Counted from the first letter of the stretch, positions 1 through 7,759 are shown. The stretch: 37,044 nt of DNA from an uncultured Oscillospiraceae bacterium (GCA_947626585.1 CANQSU010000005.1:1-37044); one strand, 5' to 3'. Notes: a model not told the origin generated them from the sequence alone. Numbers and translations are program-made.

Positions 1-62
1 CATCTAAGCCATTCAAACTGGTACATTATAAACTGAAAATAATAAACAAAGGGAGGAATTGC

Positions 63-668
63 GTGGATCAAAAACTGGAAGACAGAGAGATAAACAACAC
101 ACGCCGCTACTTGGAGCTGGAAGAACCATTCCTGGAACACTGGGGCGAGATTCTGCCAAGAGGCATCTACGAGGAGCTTTACACCGAAATGGGTATTCGC
201 ATGGGAACGAAGTTCTATGCGACCATGCTGAAGTACCTTGCGGTAGGGGACTACATCCGTTCCCTCCAGGCTGACCGTGGCGGCAAGGTACTGAGTATCA
301 TCCGGGACTCGGATGACATTCCGCTGTGTGTCCAGATCAAGACCGACAGTTACACCAGACGGCAGTATGAGGTAGAGACTGACTATGTACTGGTGTATCA
401 CATCGCTTACTGGGACAAGTGGAAAGAGTACCGGGGTAAGTCCAGGAAGAAGTATTTCGATGAGAAGATTTTCTTCCCATTTGAGCTGGAAACCTATTTG
501 ATGGGTTTGGAAGACGAGGACGAAAACCATCCCGGACTGTTCTACGATGACGATGCTACTGAGCAGCCCGTTGACTTCGCGAGTACCGATTCCGTCACAG
601 ATGGTGATGAGGACGATGCGGCTGGTACTTTTCTGGACAGCGACGGTAAGGACGGTGTAGACCTGTGA
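63..668 (+). CDS. hypothetical phage protein, acidic C-terminus
   Basis: 201 residues from a GTG start placed 6 nt behind a clear GGGAGG ribosome binding site. I do not recognise the family. The first ~150 residues are a mixed alpha/beta, lysine- and tyrosine-rich domain; the last ~50 are strongly acidic (runs of D/E) and probably disordered. Its stop overlaps the GTG start of the helicase-like gene by 4 nt (GTGA), so the two are almost certainly translationally coupled and may act together. The 62 bases before it are AT-rich with no gene; a -10-like TATAAA lies near 29-34 but no convincing -35 is seen. Confidence 0.75.
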   Translation: MDQKLEDREINNTRRYLELEEPFLEHWGEILPRGIYEELYTEMGIRMGTKFYATMLKYLAVGDYIRSLQADRGGKVLSIIRDSDDIPLCVQIKTDSYTRRQYEVETDYVLVYHIAYWDKWKEYRGKSRKKYFDEKIFFPFELETYLMGLEDEDENHPGLFYDDDATEQPVDFASTDSVTDGDEDDAAGTFLDSDGKDGVDL

Positions 669-1942
669 TCTATGTATGCGACGCGATTATGGGCTCCGGG
701 AAGTCCAGCGCTGCTATTCGGTTTATCAATGCGCATCCGGAGAAGCGGTTTATTTATGTGGCGGTATATCTGGACGAGGCGGAGCGGATCAAGAACGCCT
801 GCCCAAGAGCAAGGTTTATAGAACCAAGCAATAAGATCGAGGAATTTAACTTTAAGAAGAGTCAGCATATCAAGAGCTTGATCGAGGAGGGAAGAAACAT
901 CGCTACCACGCATGTTCTTCTTCTCAGCTTCGGACCGGAGCTTGTGCGGCTCATTCATGATCAGGGATATACCGTGATCATCGACGAGGCAATCTCGGTA
1001 TTGGTGGAAGATAAGTCTATTAAGCAGCAAGATATCGATATCGCCCTGCGAGAGGGATTGATCTGTGAGACTGGAAAGAATGAGTACAGGCGTACAGACA
1101 AGCCATACGATGGGACTGTTTATGAGCATCTTCTTCAGGTCGCGGAGTCACGGCCATTGGTCAGGACGAGCGAAAAGGCTTGCGATATGTGGGCGTGGGT
1201 CATTCCGGATGGGCTGCTGACGGCGGCGGCCGATACATACATATTGACTTACCTGTTCAAAGGCTCGGAGCTGGAAGCGTATCTCAAATGCCAGGGAGCA
1301 GAGTATCAGTACATCGGCGTCTGCCGCACGGAAGACGGAGGGTATGTCTTCACCAAGGACCGGTCGAGGTGGTACACGCCGGAATATGTCCAGACTCTGG
1401 ATCAGAAACTCCACATTCTGGACAGAGAAAAAATGAACGCCGTCGGGGAGCCGCGCAACAGCCTATCTATGCACTGGTACGATGCACCGGAAAATAAGGA
1501 CCTCGTAGATAGAACCAGAAAGAACGTAGATAATTTCTTTCGTGGAATACATCCTGAAATTCTATCTGACAAGCGGATGGTCGGCGTTTACGAGAAGATT
1601 TGGGGCCGTATGCGGTCAAAAGGGTTCGGAGATTACGAGAAGAACCGTGTGATCTTTTCCCAGAGGTCGTCCAACAAGTGGGCAGACTACACGGCTCTGG
1701 CTTATCCGGTGAATATCATTATCAATCCAAAGATCGCCCGATTCTATAAGGATCGAGGGCAGCAGGTAGACGGGGACGTGTACGCGCTGTCCATCATGAT
1801 CCAATGGATCTGGCGGAGCGCCATCCGAAACGGGCAGGAAGTCTGGCTATACCTGCCCAGCAAGCGGATGAGGACGCTGCTCACCAGGTGGATGGCATCC
1901 ATCAAGGCGCGGGCGGCGGGAGGAATGGAACATGAGCAGTAA
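665..1942 (+). CDS. helicase-like P-loop ATPase
   Basis: 425 residues. Visible motifs: Walker A GSGKS at residues 10-14, immediately at the N-terminus; a DEAx-box Walker B (IIDEA, D107-A109) after a hydrophobic strand; and a late Q-x3-R-x3-R element (Q380, R384, R388) that resembles superfamily 2 motif VI arginine fingers. By family knowledge this is an ATP-dependent nucleic-acid translocase, plausibly a replication or recombination helicase of the phage. The start is GTG overlapping the preceding stop. The following small gene begins inside its last codons. Exact subfamily and substrate cannot be told from the sequence alone. Confidence 0.7.
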   Translation: MIYVCDAIMGSGKSSAAIRFINAHPEKRFIYVAVYLDEAERIKNACPRARFIEPSNKIEEFNFKKSQHIKSLIEEGRNIATTHVLLLSFGPELVRLIHDQGYTVIIDEAISVLVEDKSIKQQDIDIALREGLICETGKNEYRRTDKPYDGTVYEHLLQVAESRPLVRTSEKACDMWAWVIPDGLLTAAADTYILTYLFKGSELEAYLKCQGAEYQYIGVCRTEDGGYVFTKDRSRWYTPEYVQTLDQKLHILDREKMNAVGEPRNSLSMHWYDAPENKDLVDRTRKNVDNFFRGIHPEILSDKRMVGVYEKIWGRMRSKGFGDYEKNRVIFSQRSSNKWADYTALAYPVNIIINPKIARFYKDRGQQVDGDVYALSIMIQWIWRSAIRNGQEVWLYLPSKRMRTLLTRWMASIKARAAGGMEHEQ

Positions 1943-2147
1943 GAGAAAAGAATCCCGGCGGTGCCGCCGGTGCCTGTGGATCGGCAAATGCCGAGCGTCC
2001 CCGGGCGCGGCGTGCGAATTCTTCACTCCGGTTACAGAGGAGGACAAAGACCGGGTGGCACGGCGGGAAGCTCAGGAATTTATGGACGAGTATCTCGGCC
2101 CGTGGCGGGAATACGCAACGGAATACGACGACGAGTCCGGCGCGTGA
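1932..2147 (+). CDS. small cysteine-containing hypothetical protein
   Basis: 71 residues starting at an ATG that overlaps the end of the helicase-like gene by 11 nt. The N-terminal part is basic with four cysteines (CRRC, later GKC and AAC) spaced like a small zinc knuckle; the C-terminal half is acidic. Family not recognised. Overlap and orientation argue that it is a real member of the same operon. Confidence 0.55.
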   Translation: MSSKRKESRRCRRCLWIGKCRASPGAACEFFTPVTEEDKDRVARREAQEFMDEYLGPWREYATEYDDESGA

Positions 2148-2189
2148 GGATCTACATATAAACGCCTAAAAAAGGAGGAACGACGAACG

Positions 2190-2540
2190 ATGGATGGAGC
2201 ATTTTGCCGGGTTGGAGACACCATCGGGTGTATTTATAAAGGTTATGCGGTGGTTGCCCGGGACCGGTATTGGCAGATTGTGGAGGGGAAAGTGACCAAG
2301 GTCTCACGCCACAAGGACAGGATTCGCGTTTATACGGGCGATATCCTCCCATTAGACGACGAGGACATACAAACGAATACCGAGCTGATGCGCAGAGGTA
2401 TTATTCTGACATCGGAGTTCTTTGTAATGGATGATGAGCTGCGGGCGAAAGTAGAACGCTTTGTGAGGTGGCTCAACGAACGCCCCGAAAATGAAAAGAA
2501 GGCCGATCTGTTCGCGGAGCAGGAGGATGAGGCAGATTGA
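2190..2540 (+). CDS. hypothetical phage protein
   Basis: 116 residues behind an excellent AAAAGGAGG site at 2169-2177. The middle is beta-rich with alternating basic residues; the C-terminal ~45 residues are helical and charged. Similar short proteins occur in many Bacillota phages but I know no function. Its stop overlaps the TTG start of the next gene (TTGA). Confidence 0.65.
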   Translation: MDGAFCRVGDTIGCIYKGYAVVARDRYWQIVEGKVTKVSRHKDRIRVYTGDILPLDDEDIQTNTELMRRGIILTSEFFVMDDELRAKVERFVRWLNERPENEKKADLFAEQEDEAD

Positions 2541-2950
2541 ATCAAGACACAAGGCTTATCGACAAGGACGCGCTCCTGGACGTTTTGGAAAAAGTGGAGA
2601 ATAGCGCGACGTTTGCCGCACGAATAATCCATGCGCAAGAGAAATACACGGCAGAGAAGTATTCGGCAGAGTCTATTATATTTGCATCTTTATCGGTCGT
2701 GAGGGATGTGATTAACGACGCTCCTGCCATCCATGCCACTGATCAGATAAGGCACGGCCACTGGATTTGCGAGTACGATTGGGAGCTTGGAGAAACGGAC
2801 GTCACCTGTTCTGTTTGCCGTGACACGAGAACCGTTAACGGCTGCTACGTTTCCCATAAGGGGGAAAGCCTCTATCACGATGATAATTTTTGCCCCTACT
2901 GCGGGGCGAAGATGGACGAACGAGATGGAGGCACACAACATGGAAACTAA
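2537..2950 (+). CDS. zinc-ribbon protein
   Basis: 137 residues from a TTG start that overlaps the previous stop; the AGGAGG at 2521-2526 fits this start. The N-terminal half carries a helical region ending in an INDAP-type element often seen in Bacillota phage proteins. The C-terminal half carries a four-cysteine zinc ribbon, C91-x2-C94 and C119-PY-C122. Probably a metal-binding adaptor or regulator; partner unknown. Confidence 0.7.
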   Translation: MNQDTRLIDKDALLDVLEKVENSATFAARIIHAQEKYTAEKYSAESIIFASLSVVRDVINDAPAIHATDQIRHGHWICEYDWELGETDVTCSVCRDTRTVNGCYVSHKGESLYHDDNFCPYCGAKMDERDGGTQHGN

Positions 2951-3275
2951 GGATGCGATTATGCAACTCCGCATGATGATTGCTCGATATGCGCATGACA
3001 GAAAGTATGACGATGAGTTCGAGGCTTTGCGGACTGCGGAATACATTCTCCGTCACTTCGATCAGAAATTGGAATGGGAAGAACCGTGTGTGATGTGCAA
3101 ACTTTGGCCGGACGAGTTTTACGAAGGGGCCAACTTCATGGTTAATAGCAGCGTGCTTTCCCACTACGATGAAAAGTCTGGACTGGATGAAACGACCATT
3201 ACTTTTTGCCCATGGTGCGGAAGAAATCTAAAAAGGATGGAGGGAATGGATGGACCTAGAACAGACAGCCATTGA
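2940..3275 (+). CDS. zinc-ribbon protein
   Basis: 111 residues. I place the start at ATG 2940, behind GGAGG at 2926-2930, rather than at the longer open frame that extends upstream inside the previous gene. Two cysteine pairs, C50-x2-C53 and C90-PW-C93, form a second zinc ribbon, so two adjacent genes encode proteins of the same architecture (helical N-terminus plus zinc ribbon). Overlaps the previous gene by 11 nt and the next by 26 nt. Confidence 0.65.
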   Translation: METKDAIMQLRMMIARYAHDRKYDDEFEALRTAEYILRHFDQKLEWEEPCVMCKLWPDEFYEGANFMVNSSVLSHYDEKSGLDETTITFCPWCGRNLKRMEGMDGPRTDSH

Positions 3276-4154
3276 GCGTTTGAAACTGGCCTCCGATATG
3301 AGCCTACGGATTTACCAGCAGCCGCTGATTGTGACCACCAGCGGCGGAAAGGACAGCTCCGTTTGCGTGGAGCTGGCGCGGCGGGCCGGAATCCCGTTTG
3401 AAGTCATGCACAACCACACAACGGCGGACGCCCCGGAGACGGTCTATTTCGTCAGGAGCGAGTTCAAGCGGCTTGAGGCGGGGGGGGGGTACAATGTAAC
3501 ATCAATTATCCTATATATAAAGGTAGACCTACATCTATGTGGGCTTTGATTCGACAAAAGCTCATGCCTCCAACGCGGAAAGTGAGGTACTGCTGCGAGG
3601 TTCTGAAAGAACATGGCGGTCGCGGGCGATTCATCGCCACCGGCGTTCGATGGGCTGAAAGCGTGAGAAGAAAGAACACCCGGGGCGTACTGGAGATTCC
3701 GTACAAAGAAAAGGATAGAAGAATAATCCTCGCGAACGACAACGACGAGAAGCGCCAGCTTTTCGAGGCGTGCCAAATAAAGGCAAAACGAGTTGTCAAT
3801 CCTATCATTGATTGGGCCGCCCGGGACGTTTGGGATTACATACTGTCTGAGAAGATCCCGTATAACCCGCTATATAAAGAAGGATTTGACCGTGTTGGCT
3901 GTATCGGGTGCCCGTTGGCCGGAAAGTGCGGACGGCAGAAAGAATTTGCCCGCTGGCCAAAATATCGAGAGCTTTACATATTATCATTTACCCATATGAT
4001 TGAAGAGTGCCGCAAGCGTGGCAAGCTGGAGGGGCTCTGGCGAATGGGCGCTACCGGCGAAGACGTTTATCATTGGTGGATAGAGGACGGTGTTCTCCCC
4101 GGCCAAATCGGATTTGATGATTTAGAAAGTGAGGTTGAGAACGATGAAGATTAA
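3250..4154 (+). pseudogene. PAPS-reductase/DndC-like enzyme, split at a poly-G tract
   Basis: Two frames together encode one protein of the adenine-nucleotide alpha-hydrolase PP-loop family. The N-terminal part (3250 to the tract) has the SGGKDS PP-loop at residues 31-36; the C-terminal part (to 4154) has a CC pair and a GCIGCPLAGKC cysteine cluster as in 4Fe-4S proteins of the DndC/PAPS-reductase group. The frames meet at a run of 10 G, 3480-3489. As written, the first frame ends at 3549. With 8 or 11 G the frame is continuous and reads EAGGVQCNINYP across the join, giving about 300 residues. So the gene is either phase-variable and currently off, corrected by slippage, or a sequencing error. 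Family members activate sulfur or modify DNA; the substrate here is unknown. Confidence 0.8.
3480..3489 (+). repeat. poly-G tract (10 G) at the frame break
   Basis: Ten consecutive G inside the PAPS-reductase-like gene. The upstream frame and the downstream frame differ by one base here, and a tract of 8 or 11 G would join them. Confidence 0.95.
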
Positions 4155-4653
4155 ACTTGACGAAGGAGCTTTTCTCCCGACAAGGGCTTACGACGATGAC
4201 GGGGGCTTGGATCTGTACGCAAGGGAGGATAAGGTGGTTCCAGCGGGAGGGTCATGTACCTTTGACACGGGCGTCCATGTGGAGCTTGAAAATGTACAAA
4301 TCATGATGTGGATTCGTCGTTGCAGACCAACAATTCAAGCTGATGGAAACATCGATTCAAACGAATGTTGTGAACCGTATGCAACATGGCTCAAAATCGC
4401 CGGTTTTCTCAAATCCAAGTCCGGCCTGATGGTCAACCACGACATTACCAGCGATGGCCTTGTGGATTATGGCTACACGGGTAGCATCCACGTTAAGCTG
4501 TTCAACCACGGCTCAGAAGATTACTACGTCCGTCGTGGCGACAAAATCAGCCAGCTTGTCATTGTGCCGGTGCTGACACCGACTTTGGAAGTAGTGGACA
4601 AGATGGATGAGACGGAACGTGGGGAAAATGGATTCGGATCGACTGGGAGGTGA
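4144..4653 (+). CDS. dut: dUTP diphosphatase (trimeric dUTPase)
   Basis: 169 residues. Converts dUTP to dUMP, keeping uracil out of phage DNA and feeding dTMP synthesis. Conserved motifs are visible: motif 1 around AYDDDGGLDLYA (15-26), the KSKSGL substrate motif (90-95), DGLVDYGYTG (104-113), GDKISQL (132-138) and the C-terminal glycine-rich RGENGFGSTG (159-168). Start chosen at ATG 4144, matching the family N-terminus, rather than the ATG 15 nt upstream. It overlaps the end of the PAPS-reductase-like gene by 11 nt. Odd point: roughly residues 51-85 appear to be an insertion between the first beta strands and the SKSGL motif; it contains three cysteines. Confidence 0.93.
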   Translation: MKIKLDEGAFLPTRAYDDDGGLDLYAREDKVVPAGGSCTFDTGVHVELENVQIMMWIRRCRPTIQADGNIDSNECCEPYATWLKIAGFLKSKSGLMVNHDITSDGLVDYGYTGSIHVKLFNHGSEDYYVRRGDKISQLVIVPVLTPTLEVVDKMDETERGENGFGSTGR

Positions 4654-4662
4654 GGGAATGCC

Positions 4663-5067
4663 ATGGACGAATTAACAACTTTGATCGGCACCCTATCTGA
4701 AAAGCTGGGCGTGGCGGCAAGCGAGCTGTACACTGTTCTACAGAATCAGGCTAGGTTATGCGCCATTAAAAACTCTGTTTGGTGCATTGTGTATGCCGCA
4801 GTGATTATTCTGTCTTTTGTTTTCCTTAAGAAAGTATTCGTAGACCAAACGCATACAAGCAGCTCAGGGGAAAAAGTCACACTTTGTGATTATTACGACC
4901 AGGAAGAGGATGGCACTTCGGTTTTGTTGTTTGCTGCAGGCGGTGTTTTGATAGCCGTTTCAATCGTCTCCTTCGTTGTGCTAGTAGAAACTTTATATGA
5001 AACTATCGCTTGTATCTTTAACCCTAAGTTTTGGGCCCTAAGTCAGCTATTGTCTGGTTTGAGATAA
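4663..5067 (+). CDS. two-TM membrane protein
   Basis: 134 residues with two clear hydrophobic segments, about residues 37-56 and 87-109, separated by a ~30-residue polar loop. The N-terminal ~35 residues are amphipathic. Family unknown to me; small membrane proteins in early phage regions are often host-takeover or exclusion factors, but nothing here proves that. The start is ATG behind GAGGTGAGG-type purines. Confidence 0.65.
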   Translation: MDELTTLIGTLSEKLGVAASELYTVLQNQARLCAIKNSVWCIVYAAVIILSFVFLKKVFVDQTHTSSSGEKVTLCDYYDQEEDGTSVLLFAAGGVLIAVSIVSFVVLVETLYETIACIFNPKFWALSQLLSGLR

Positions 5068-5072
5068 AAGTC

Positions 5073-5087
5073 GCTGCGCCTAGCGCA
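5073..5087 (+). other. short perfect hairpin after the TM gene
   Basis: CTGCGC / GCGCAG separated by 3 nt, just after the stop at 5067. No T-run follows, so it is not a standard intrinsic terminator; it could stabilise the upstream mRNA. Confidence 0.4.
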
Positions 5088-5137
5088 GGCGTGCCGTGCG
5101 GGTAGATAGTATATTTTGTAGCTCTGGAGGTGGGATC

Positions 5138-5377
5138 ATGGCTGAATATCATGTTGGCTGCGGTTTTTTTGGAATCTATGCCGGGATACTGAACAGCAGA
5201 AACAAGAGTCAGTGGCAGAACAAGAGCGAGGTCACCGACGAGGCGCTGTGCGCTGTCCGGGATTATATGGTGATGGAGCTGCTCGGCGGAACGAAATGCG
5301 CAAAGGCGACGTCCAGCGGTTACGAATGGACGCTTAAAGACGGCAGAACGGTTGAGCTGAGAGTGACGATAAAATAG
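5138..5377 (+). CDS. hypothetical phage protein
   Basis: 79 residues; start at ATG 5138 behind GGAGG at 5126-5130. The frame opens further upstream but without a better ribosome binding site. Glycine- and aromatic-rich N-terminus, then a helix and a beta hairpin; the look is of a small regulatory or structural protein. Function not known. Confidence 0.6.
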   Translation: MAEYHVGCGFFGIYAGILNSRNKSQWQNKSEVTDEALCAVRDYMVMELLGGTKCAKATSSGYEWTLKDGRTVELRVTIK

Positions 5378-5404
5378 ATGTAGCCCCAATAAAGGAGGGA
5401 GAGT

Positions 5405-5908
5405 TTGAAAACACAGGAGGGCAGAGATAGGCTATATCGCGTAGAAAGCGAGTTCACGCATCGAGGTCTTAAGTGCGTCGTGACAATGAATAGAAGAGCT
5501 TACCGATGCGGGTATGTAGGCGTCCCCAAAGGACATCCGCTTTTCGGGAAGGATTATGATGATTACCTTGATATGGATGAAGATGAGCGCGTCAGCATCT
5601 ATGAGCATTTCCAGGTACACGGCGGAATTACATACGCAAACGGAGGCGTAAACAGCGAGTACCCTGTAAAAAGCGATTTATGGTGGTTTGGCTTTGATTG
5701 CGCCCATGCCTGGGACGCTAGGGACTTTGACAGCGCCAAAAAGTTATTCAAAGATGACGTAGATGCCGTGCAACGCATTGAGTATATCGAAGCGCTCGAC
5801 GGAGGATATCAGATACCTGGCCAAATGGTGCGCTCCTTAGAGTACGTTCAGAAGGAGTGTATGCGGCTGGCGGAACAGCTTGCGGAATTGATGGAGGACG
5901 GTCAATGA
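5405..5908 (+). CDS. hypothetical phage protein
   Basis: 167 residues from TTG 5405 behind AAAGGAGGGAG. It contains a WWFGFDCAHAWD segment, a signature I associate with a widespread uncharacterised Bacillota phage protein family. The C-terminal 30 residues are helical. It overlaps the lipoprotein gene by 4 nt. Confidence 0.7.
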   Translation: MKTQEGRDRLYRVESEFTHRGLKCVVTMNRRAYRCGYVGVPKGHPLFGKDYDDYLDMDEDERVSIYEHFQVHGGITYANGGVNSEYPVKSDLWWFGFDCAHAWDARDFDSAKKLFKDDVDAVQRIEYIEALDGGYQIPGQMVRSLEYVQKECMRLAEQLAELMEDGQ

Positions 5909-6150
5909 AACGCATATTTTCAATCATTATTACCATCATTCTTGTGCTGATGCTTACGGGATGCGGAACGAGTATTGAACGTCTCGAAAACGGGTCAATG
6001 TTCGTAACAGTAGAAGAAACTATGGACTGGAGAGTAGTGTACCACAGAGATACAAAAGTCATGTATATTGTAGGTAATTGCGGAACGAAAGGCGTCTTCA
6101 CCGTTCTTGTAAATCCAGATGGAACGCCCATGCTGTGGGATGGAGAATAA
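5905..6150 (+). CDS. small lipoprotein, DUF6440-like
   Basis: 81 residues from ATG 5905. The N-terminus is a lipoprotein signal: MKR, about 14 hydrophobic residues, then the lipobox LTGC with C20 as the lipidated residue, so the mature protein should sit on the outer face of the cell membrane. The mature part (W-x-V-hydrophobic ... GVMY-like ... VNPDGTPMLWDGE) resembles the DUF6440 family. Phage lipoproteins often block superinfection; that role is inference. Confidence 0.7.
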   Translation: MKRIFSIIITIILVLMLTGCGTSIERLENGSMFVTVEETMDWRVVYHRDTKVMYIVGNCGTKGVFTVLVNPDGTPMLWDGE

Positions 6151-6326
6151 AAGGACATACGACAGAACCGCTCCGCGGCGGGCTGGCCGCCCGGGGATTA
6201 TGGAGAAAACAGAAGTTGCCTTTGGGCGAGCGAGATCGAGCCGTTCTGTATAGCCGTTACCAAAAAGCGATTTGGAAATTCATGAACCATAGGGTTACTG
6301 CCCGGACTAGAAAGGAATGACGCGCA
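6151..6326 (+). other. 176-bp gap without a convincing gene
   Basis: Contains a GC-rich hairpin (CGGGC / GCCCG, 6179-6193) and a 17-codon ATG mini-ORF from 6201, but no open frame with coding character. A GAAAGGA ribosome binding site at its end serves the next gene. May be the remnant of a lost gene. Confidence 0.4.
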
Positions 6327-6866
6327 ATGATCAGTCAAGATCCGAAATACGTTTTGGAGACGGAGGAAATTTGCCGCAAGCTGCTGGACGCCTTGGACGG
6401 GAGGACCCTGGCCACGGCGGAGAGCTGCACCGGCGGCGGAATCGGCCAGGCCATCACCATGATTCCCGGCAGCTCCAAGGTCTACAAGGGCGGGATCATC
6501 AGTTATGTAAACGAGATCAAGCGAGACCTGCTCCACGTCCCCGCTTCCATGCTGGAGACGAAGGGAGCGGTGTCCGCCGATGTGGCGATGGCAATGGCCT
6601 ACGGCGCAAGGAATGCTCTTGGCACGGATATGGCCATCTCCGTCACCGGCTTGGCCGGACCCGGCGTGGACGAATTCGGGAACCAGGTGGGCACGGTCTA
6701 TATCGGCATTGCGGACTGGGATGGGGTGAAAGTCTATAAGCGCCTCTTCACCGGCGACCGGGCCCAGGTGCGGGAGGAGACCATCCTGGCGGCACTGACT
6801 CTGGCGCTGGAACGTGTGAGATGGTTGGAGGCCAACGGATTTTATCCGCAAGAGGAGAGAGGATAA
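6327..6866 (+). CDS. pncC: CinA C-terminal-type nicotinamide-nucleotide amidase
   Basis: 179 residues, the length of a stand-alone CinA C-terminal (PncC) domain. The family hydrolyses NMN to nicotinate mononucleotide plus ammonia in pyridine-nucleotide salvage. Diagnostic motif ATAESCTGGGIGQ at residues 29-41, with the family's catalytic serine in SCTGG, and a second conserved GLAGPG segment near residue 110. The N-terminal MoCF-like domain of full CinA is absent. It sits directly upstream of the DNA methyltransferase. GC-rich and host-like in composition, which could mean recent acquisition from a bacterium. Confidence 0.88.
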   Translation: MISQDPKYVLETEEICRKLLDALDGRTLATAESCTGGGIGQAITMIPGSSKVYKGGIISYVNEIKRDLLHVPASMLETKGAVSADVAMAMAYGARNALGTDMAISVTGLAGPGVDEFGNQVGTVYIGIADWDGVKVYKRLFTGDRAQVREETILAALTLALERVRWLEANGFYPQEERG

Positions 6867-6903
6867 ACAATATATACAATATATAATATATATAATATAT
6901 ATA
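6867..6903. repeat. AT-only tract with TATATA/ATATAA units
   Basis: After the pncC stop, almost 40 bases contain essentially only A and T (one or two C), built of repeated TATAATA-like units running straight into the methyltransferase ATG. No purine-rich ribosome binding site is present in it. It contrasts sharply with the GC-rich surroundings; it may act as an UP-element or -10-like promoter, or a melting site. Confidence 0.6.
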
Positions 6904-7690
6904 ATGGAGGATGAGCCTATCATAAAATTTACAGATTCGCAGGGACGCAGACAGAGCATCGATCTATCCACCCACGGGAGCCGGGCATTCAATGTGGATT
7001 GCATGGAGGTTCTCAAGCAGATGCCGGATGGGTGTATCGATCTAGCGGTGGTGGACCCGCCATACGGAGATGCCGGTAAAATGACGCGGGGGGGGGTATT
7101 GGGAGCGATTCGGCGGACGGTTTGACGCCTACCGTGGCGCGGACAGGAGGGACCTGGGCGGCAAGGTTCGGAAAAAAATCATCGCGTGGGACACTGCCCC
7201 GGGAAAAGAATATTTCGATGAGCTTTTCCGTGTCTCACGCAACCAGATTATTTGGGGCGGCAATTACTTCCAGCTCCCGCCTACGCGGTGCTTCCTGATT
7301 TGGCGGAAGACCAATATTCCCGAGAAGTTCTCCATGGCCATGTGTGAATACGCATGGACCTCTTTCAGCGGGAACGCGAAGCTCTTTGAAAAGTCCAGCG
7401 CCGGAATCAAGGGACGGTTCCACCCAACCCAGAAGCCGGTGGAACTATACCAGTGGATCTTCCAGAACTATGCCAAGCCGGGCGACAAGATCCTGGACAC
7501 CCACTTGGGCAGCGGCGCCAGCCGCATCGCGGCCTACGACGCAGGACTGGATTTTACGGGCTTTGAAATCGACCAGGAGTATTTCCGGCTGGAGGAAGAA
7601 CGGTTTCAAGACCACATAGACCAAATGGGGATGTTCGGAATCGCCGCCCAGCAGGATGGTGGCCGACAGGCCGCGGGAGCGGAACGATAG
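6904..7690 (+). pseudogene. DNA N-methyltransferase, split at a poly-G tract
   Basis: Amino-methyltransferase of the adenine-N6/cytosine-N4 type. Catalytic motif DPPYG at residues 51-55 comes first and the AdoMet-binding motif (LDTHLGSGASR) lies near the C-terminus after HPTQKP, the beta-class order. The reading frame breaks at a run of 9 G (7088-7096): the first frame stops at 7125, the rest is open to 7690. With 8 or 11 G the product would be ~261 residues and read TRGGYWERFGGRFD through the join. No ribosome binding site precedes ATG 6904, which follows an AT-only tract. No restriction endonuclease is adjacent, so an orphan methylase, if on. Confidence 0.82.
7088..7096 (+). repeat. poly-G tract (9 G) at the frame break
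   Basis: Nine consecutive G inside the methyltransferase gene; upstream and downstream frames join if one G is lost or two gained. Confidence 0.95.
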
Positions 7691-7759
7691 ATTTTCCGGG
7701 AGACAATACCGGAACGATATGAGCCTATTTTGAATCCATGAGCATGGGAGGGGAAAAAG

